Below are positions 43,701-52,700 of a stretch of 64,000 nucleotides of DNA, one piece after another (positions within the stretch are counted from its first letter, which is position 1; each line of letters opens with the position of its first letter). Both the position numbers and the translations under genes were made by a program. The stretch lies in the NCBI GenBank assembly GCA_025642065.1, contig JAODUP010000429.1, positions 62,001 through 126,000 on the forward strand, given 5' to 3'. Origin of the DNA: Paralvinella palmiformis (lineage: Eukaryota > Annelida > Polychaeta > Terebellida > Alvinellidae). The notes under the pieces were generated by a model, which was not told the origin of the DNA, made no database searches, and saw nothing but the letters and a program-made list of their open reading frames with translations.

Positions 43701-46700
43701 GGGCAGGACAATAATGCTTGTCTGGGACAAGTCGTTTTGCATGCAGGACAAGTAGATCGTCCCAAGTACTTGTCCAACAGGACAAGTAAACTGAAGCATA
43801 TTGAAAACGACTATTTATTCGTCATTTCTTGACATTTCAATTTATGTGTCATTTTCCCCAGATCACCATCTAAAAGACTGAAACCAACTGCGCATGTCGA
43901 ATGCGTGGGCCATTCACAGCATGCGTTATGAATGTCTGCGGTTGTTTAGCCAGCGTAAAGTTGATTGTGGTTGGCTCGTTAATGTCACCTGGTTACGGAA
44001 GTTTCAGTCCATGTGTTCGTGTTTACATGTGCTTATTTTTCACAAATAAATATACAACAAACAAAAACACCATTCGTTAGTCAACGCTGCTAATAAATTG
44101 TAACTTCGCATAATTCGGTGATATTGTGGAGGTTTGTTGGGACAAGTAAATTTCAGATGGGACAAGTAAAATTTTGCAGCACTTGTGGACAAGTGGATAT
44201 CAAGAGGAAGTGTCATCCCCTGCAGCTGCTAACCTCTATCAAATTATATAAGTCCATAATGGGGGGGGGGTATATTTGGGTACAGGAAGTTTTTTTAAAG
44301 TAAACTGCTGAGGTTTTAAGACCACTTTTGTGCACTCGGTATGCTAAGTGGGCTGATCAACAACCTCCAAAGGTATTTAACACAACTTTTTTATTTCATG
44401 AGCCATACTGATGCAGATCACTTATTGGGTATTCATTGGTTCACTCTAAACAACACAATTTTAAGCCATTTATTTTTTCACAAATGGTTAAGTAGTTAAT
44501 AAAAAGATCTAGAATTGAAACATGATAATCCAAATACCTCCGTCATACTTGACCAGTCAAAATCGCTCTCATAGAATCCAAGGTAGTTCGGATTATTTAT
44601 GACACCATCTGTAAAACAAAACAAAGATAATAACATTAAAAAATGTTAACCTTCGGAGAAATAAACACCATAAAGTATTCACTTATTTCTATTCAAACAT
44701 TTATTCGGCATTTTATTTATTAGAAAAGCTTGATACCTTGGCACATCAAACTATTTGGATCAGACAGTAATTAGATTTAAATGTAACTTAAGAACTAAAC
44801 TGATTTATTTTTAAATGTCAAGAAATATTTCTTACATTTGATTAATATATGTTTTTACATAGACAGCTATATGCTGGCATAGACTGACTAATGATATCCC
44901 TGGAATTTGAGAGAGAGGTGCTGATCTGTCAGCCCCAATACTGGTAAGACTGAGCTATATGGTGAAGGCAAATAATTGTGGGGAAATGGGAATATGAAAT
45001 GAAACACTTCGCATACATAGGTAATAGTGGAGTTAAAACTCTGGCCTGAAGGTTTACATTTACGGTGTCAACTGTGTAAAACAAGTGCCACATTTGGTCC
45101 TGAATGTGGCAATACATGGCCAACATCGTATACATGTATATAAACAGCAGCCAAAGTGAAAGGCAGCATCATTTCTGGTCAACCAATAGACCGAGCTAGG
45201 CGAAATATGTTGCATCGGTTACCAACAGCATTCTCAGGTTAGAAACAGCTATGGTGCCCACTGTTAACAGGGGATGGCAACTTGTCACTAATGATAAATA
45301 CCAGAAATCTTTCAGCAAATTATTTCATAATACGTGGGGACTCAGACTAGTATTTCAGCTCTTTCCAAAGGATTTAACACAATACTTATCAGGATATTAC
45401 CCAATGATTGTGTAGACTGATCTTTCCAGATGAATGACACTGCTAAGCCTTCGTTATTCATGGTGACTTGTAGGAGATTTTTTAGCATGGGTTTCAATGG
45501 ATTAAATAAAGGATTTTAAAATAAAAGTTTTACCTAAATATAAATTGATTTTAATGAATTCTTTTTAAATATTTAATGTAGAGTTTTGGAAATATTATTT
45601 TTATTTGTACCTGGGAACCAATCAAATATGTATCACCTGTATATTATTAAATAAAAAAAGAGTTAATACATTAGAGTATAAACACCCTCGACATTTTACA
45701 TGTAGTAAACATTTCATGAATGGCTGATTCAGAAAATAAAACAGTTCACTTTCAATACAAGATATCATGCAAAAATACCAATGTTACAGTAATAAGAATA
45801 ACCCATAGAATTATATTCTATGTGATCATTGATTTTATCCATTCACATCGTCATGTCTGATGGGAAAGGTTATACAAAAAATAAGTTTGAACTGGACAAG
45901 CTGGACCATGACAGTCATGGAAATCAAACTAAACGTTACTTACTTTAGTAGCCATTTCTATTACATGCAAAATTATGATCTGGAGTTCCCATGCCATTAT
46001 TGGACTATAAATAAAATCCAAATGTAGCTGGTAAATAGCCTAAATACAACTTTTCAGTAAGAGATTTATCGGCCACTATATGCGTAAATCGGCATACAAC
46101 ACAGTATTGGCCGTAAAACATCATTCTTCATCATCATCATGCAACACAGTGATTCTTAGACTTTTAACCCGAGACCATAGTGTGAAATTCAGCCGGATGA
46201 TGGCACCAGGGCTAATTGAAATAAATTAACAAATAAAATCAACCAATCACAGCAGAGATTTATTGGCTTCCGGCGTCCACATCCAAACCAATATGTGATT
46301 ATTACTTAATGTGATGGCATCTAATATGAACAGTAACGTATCTCAAGTAATGAATTATGTTTAATGGTGCATTTACATTTTTGTTATGTGTCTGTTATAT
46401 ATCTGTTATTATTATTATATTCATAATGACGTCATTATCATACAATTTAGACATGGGGGGGTCCATTCCATTTTGTCACTTCCAATTCATCAATTCCAAA
46501 TGTATCAATTCCATTTTTTACCGACTCTTTTTTACCAACTACTTTTTACAATGAGTAGGCACTCGGAGTTTAGATTCCAAGTGAATTTGTCAAGGAAGAA
46601 ATAATTCTGAATTAAAAATTAAATGATAAATCAATTCGTGGATTTAATTTTTTGTAGGAAACTTCAATTCCAATTCAAAATTTATCAATTCCAATTCCCT

Positions 46701-49700
46701 TTTTTTAAATAATCAATTCCAATTCTGGAAATGACACAGATTCTCTTTTTCTTCTATGATAAAAGTTTTCTTCTAGAGACATAATATCTATTCATGAGGT
46801 TTGTTATGTGTCTGTTATATATCTGTTATTATTATATTCATAATGACGTCTTTATCATATTTTTCCAGACATTTCCTATTTTGTCAAATTCCAATGTATC
46901 AATTCCAACTGGATAATTCCGATTTTTTGTCACTACTTTTTACTGAGTAGACACTCGGAGTTTAGATTCCAAGTGAATTTGTCAAGGAAGAAATAACTCT
47001 GAATGGTGCATTTACATTTTTGTTATAATAAATCTATTATTACTATGTTGATAATGACGTCTTTATCATACTAACTGAACTTTTCACGTCTATCTCAGAT
47101 GAATAGGCATAAATCTGTGTACCAATGGAGCGCTTCTGAAGAAAAACCAGGTTAAACTAGGTTTAACTCACCAACCTTGTATACATTGCAGTTGAAATAT
47201 TCAATCAGAACACAACTTACCTTCTAGGTGATACTGTCTGATGTATTCACCGTAACACAGCTCATACATCCACCATCCCTTGTTCTGGATTAAAAAAATA
47301 CAGTTTGTAGAAGACACAAATTTTCTGTATTCTATAAAATATTATAGTAGCGTGCAATCTCCATGTTTGGTCTTAGTAATATTTGTGTATAATACGAACT
47401 GGAAAAAATGAAAATATTAAGATAGGTTCTTGTTTAAATAAGATAAATATAGGTCATATGGCATGAGGTCATAACTTTACCAAGTTTGTCCAGTACTCAG
47501 TCTATAACAGATATTATTATACTGATGAAATACCATACTTCCACAAATAAGATTAGTTGTCCTATTACGACTTATCTCAAAACTAACTTCTCCGAAAATC
47601 AAGTGACTGTTGAAGCCAGACGGAAAGTTTTTAAATTTATTGACAATACATAAATCAATATAGAAATCACAACATAGTTCTTCTACGAAAGAATGAGACT
47701 AGCACAAAGTAGCAGTAATCAAACACCTTTCCAAAACATACTATTATGATTTAAAAAAAACATAGTTAACTGCTATGATTTTTATGACAAATAATTGGAT
47801 AACGACTGACACGTTATGATTGTGTTGCCTCGACATCAGAATCAAATCCCCCAATATTAAAGCTCAACTTACGAAGGTCAGACATTCATTATCCTTGATC
47901 GGTCTTAGCAGTTCGACAATCCCAGTCTCTACCGCTATTCTTTCTTTCGTCTTTTCATCCAAGCTCGCTTCCTGTTGCCCATCGGCAAAGCTACACTGAT
48001 ACTGTTGGCCGAATTTTGAAGCCAGAAACACCTCGCTATCTTCAGCTGCCTATGAGATAACAAAATTAATATCATAGAAACATCTTTCTAATTAGGTCAG
48101 CTATGTGACCTACATATCATGACCAAAAGAGGATGACATACAATGATATGATGACAATATATTTATTTCCAAATTCCACAAGTTGCACATCATACAATAA
48201 CTTAATTATATATTATATCAAGCACTGACATGGGATCAATTCCATTTTGTCAATTCCATTTCCAAATCAAATTTATCAATTCCATTTTTACAGACTCTTT
48301 TTTACCTACTACTTTTTACCATGATTAGGTACTTTGAATACCTACTCCAAGTACCTACTTGGAATACCTACTCCAAATAGTTTATATTCCAAATAGGATT
48401 GTCATGGAATAAATATTTCTGAATAAAAAAATTAACAGTAAATTAATTTGTGGATTTAATTGTTTTGGCAGCAAACTTCAATGCCAAATTTTTCAAATCC
48501 ATCTTTTTAAAAATAAGTAATTCCAATTCCGGAATTGACCCCATGTCTGATCAAGGGTATAATTACGAGTGAAATTCGGGGGACCACTGTAGTCCATCAG
48601 CTCCGAGGTGAAGTAAATGTTGAAATTACATGCAAATATTGATGGCTACAACAAGTAACAGGATCTAAATGCCAAGTCATGGGGAGATGGATACAAACAT
48701 GTGGGGGAGAAAAAGATGTGCCATAACTGTTTACAACCACGACACATTGCATCTTGCTGTCTGCTGAATAACAATTGTTTGGTGTCTGATTGTGGAAAAA
48801 AACATTCTACACATCTACATTCTCAAAAACAAATTAGTGTTCCTACTGTCACTGTAATGAAGCAAGATCAGCCCTTCAGCTAAAGTAGTACTGTGTAATA
48901 GTTTTTGTTATGATCAAATTGCCATATAGCTCACGCGCTATGGAGACGTGTGCTCTATTAGATAATGGCTCAACAAATACATTCTGCTCCGAAGACTTAT
49001 TGAGACAACTAAATATCAGCCAGACACCTACCTAATGAAAAATTGTCGCTCACGACATTGGAGAGAGAAAATAGTTTCGTTGAATATAAATTGGTCATGA
49101 ACCTCCATTTATATAGGTATAACTAACCGTCATTTATCTCCAACATATAGTACTGACTGACATGAAGAGAAACCAGAAATCAATTACTGAAAACATGGTA
49201 AAGCACTGATTATGAATTATTGATAATGATTGACTTATTTCTTGGATCGAATTTTTTGTTTTGTTTTTGCAATACATGTATAGTTTCATTCTCTCTGCCT
49301 ACATCAATAATGCAGATGGAACTGAACAGTCTTGTCACAAATGGCCTATTCTAGGTCTGATAACAGCAAAGCTTTATCATAAAACTAAATGTTTTACTGC
49401 TGACAATATCATGACTATGGCTCAGTATATGTATACAATCAAGAAGGACCGGAATAACACAACAGGCATTGCCCTTTAATTTCATATATAAGGTATCAAG
49501 GTATTAATTCAGTCAACAGACTGTGAACAACCACCTTGATGTCTATAGCAGTATACAATGGACATTTTGTTCAGTATCGTGTCATGAATCTCTACACGGA
49601 TCACTACGCCAATCCTAAAATGCGTCGTGTAAAATCGTGAACCAATATCCAGAACTGTATTTAGTTCAGAGATGCTTTTGGAATAAACTCATCTGTGACA

Positions 49701-52700
49701 GTGCTCCGCGTGAATTTTTTTATATTGCCCTGTTTTAATACTGTTATTCGTAAATACTTTTAAATCTCTTATGATGAACAGGTCATTGGCAGTGTTCTTG
49801 CACTGCATGGTATGGGAGTTTTTTTATTGTGACACGTATAATTGTGACGACAGATTATTCGGAAAATTGAGTTGGCTGTAGATTCAAACAATTAGTTTGT
49901 CTGAAGTTCGATTTAATGTGTTTGTTTGTATGATATGTCTGGCTTGCTAAAATTTAAATGAGTACATCTGATTCATGTACTTTATTAAACCACAATTACT
50001 CTGTGTTTCCTCGAGTGACATTTCGTTATCATAGTGACAAGATGGAGGTCATGTCAAATAAAACAACTAAAGATGCATATAATGTTTTCCAGTAATTATT
50101 TTAAGTTAGATCAGTTTCTGTATTACATAACACAATAACAGCTTGCCTGATAAAGTAATGGAGGCTCCTAGTGTGCAATCTTTTGAGGGGAGACTAGATA
50201 AACACTGGAGGGATCATGATCTGATTTTTAATTATGAGGCAGCTCTGAGATTGGGTCACAAAGCTAATTATGAACTAACAGCCTCAAATTTCTGCTCAAA
50301 ATCGGATGAGGATCTGGACACACAGGACTAACAACCTACGTCCAGTATCTACCTAAGTAATAATGTATTTGAAAAAACATATGATTAATTCTTATTTGCC
50401 TTAAACAAATTGCTACACAAACTATACAATTACTAATCAATTAGGAAACTGATTAGTACTTGTTGCCAGAGTTGGCTAATTTATGACACAATGTCAAAAA
50501 CCATGGATTAATCTAGGGTTTATGACGTCATGTCATAAACAGAATTGTGACATGATAGCATCATAAACTGTCAAAAGCATTTTTTTTTTTCAAATATAAA
50601 TATTGGCATTGCTAACAAACTTGTGACATATTTTCATAGATATAACTGAAAAGTAGTTTTTAGAATGGCTTAAATTATTAATATGTTATTAATATAATAT
50701 TGTCACATTAAAGGTAAAATTATTATACAATAAGCTAGGGCCTGATTATTAGACGACAGTAATCATACACTGGTATCATTTGTAGCCAAAGTCAATTGAC
50801 TTGACTAGTCTGCCATTTGTTTCTAGAGCTATGGGGCAGTACTAATTCAATATAACTATTTATTAATTGGATGACAAGGAAGACACTGCCTTATCTATCT
50901 ATCTTAAAGCTTTCACATTAAATAATAGTTACACATGGTTAGTTGTTACCAATACTCATTGTTACCAATATTCATGCTTCTAGTACAACATAAATATGCT
51001 AGTCCAATAGACCAATTCAATTAGCCCTGGCGCCACCATGCGGCTTAATTTCAGACTACAGTCTCGGATTAGAAGTCTAAGTTGCATGCCGATTTACGTG
51101 TGTATTAGCCGATAAATGTCTTACTAAAAAGCTGTATTTAGGCTATTTACCAGCTATATTTGGATTTTATTTATAATCCATTAAGGGTATGTGATTTCTA
51201 GATTATAACTTTGCATTTAATACAAATGACGTCGACTACATCCATATATATATATATGCCACTAAACTAAGTAACTTTTAGCATGATTTCCATGGTTGTC
51301 ATGGTCCAGCCTCTCTAGTTCAAACTTATTTCTTGTAGAACCTTTGCCATCTGACATGACAACATGAATGGATAAATTCAATGATCACATAGATTATAAT
51401 TCAATGGGTGATTCCTAGTACTGTAACATTGGTCTTTAAGCATAATATCTTGTATTGAAAGTGAACTGTTTTATTTTTGGAATCAGCCATTCTTGCAGTG
51501 TTTACTACATGTACATGCCAAGGCTGTTAATACTCTAATGTCATAAAAAAAATTATTTAATAATATATATGTGATACGTATATTTCCGAAACTCTACATT
51601 AAATATTTAAAAAATCTTCATTAAAATAAATTTACATTTAGTTTTATTTAAAAATAATTTATTTAATCCATTGAAACCCATGCTAAAAAATCTCCTACAA
51701 GTCAGCATGAACAACTAGACTAATGCTTAGCTGAGTCTTTCATCTGGAAAGATCGGTCTACTCAATCATTAATTGGGTTATATTTTGGTAAATATTGTGT
51801 TAAATCCTTTGGAAAGACACAATCATTCAGCTGAAATACTAGTCTCAGTCTCGTAATACGAAATAATTTGCTGAAAGATTTCCAGTATTTATCGTTAGTG
51901 AAAAGTTGCCATCCCCTGTTGGTAACTGATGCAACACATTTCGCCTGGATTGGTCTATTGTATTAGAACATCTATGTTATCACAGATAACGTAAAATATG
52001 TTTACTTGATTTTTTTGACAAATCACTGTCATACTGTATCAGGGTTGGAGTTAAACTGGTTTTTACTAGTTTAAATAGTTTTTTTCTCAGAATACAGTAT
52101 ATTGATTCAAAAATATATGCATTTTATATACATGAAAAGTAGTTGTTTGAATGGTATGCATTTTTAAGATGTTAAGATGCTGTTTAAACACCTGCAGTGA
52201 TTAAACGCCTGTTTAACCTGGCCAATCCTGTACTGTATGTAACTATCACTTTCATGCTGTATAGGCCTATACCATAGTATGTTACTATCACTGTCATACC
52301 AAATGTAGTATGTTGCTGTCATACTGTATGTAGTATGTTACTATCATTCCTTTTGTTATACTGTATGTAGGATGCAGCATTACAGAAAAATGTTGGACAG
52401 TCCGACGATTGTCACTATAACATCGGTCACCATTCAACAATCATCAATCCTTATTTTCCATATTTCATCACATACTGCATGTACCGAACAGAAATGCACA
52501 CTGGAATTAATGGTACCAAGTCAGTTCATAACATTTTCGCTGAATTTTGCAAGGACCAAAGTATACTCAATAGTGAGTGAGCTTTTTGATGTTCTTGTAT
52601 TGCTTTTGTCACTCATAGGCAGAATTTCTTTGGGTAATTTGTGCTTGCCTCGGTAGCTTCCCTACCTCTACATTTCTTCTGTTTCTAACAACATTAACAT

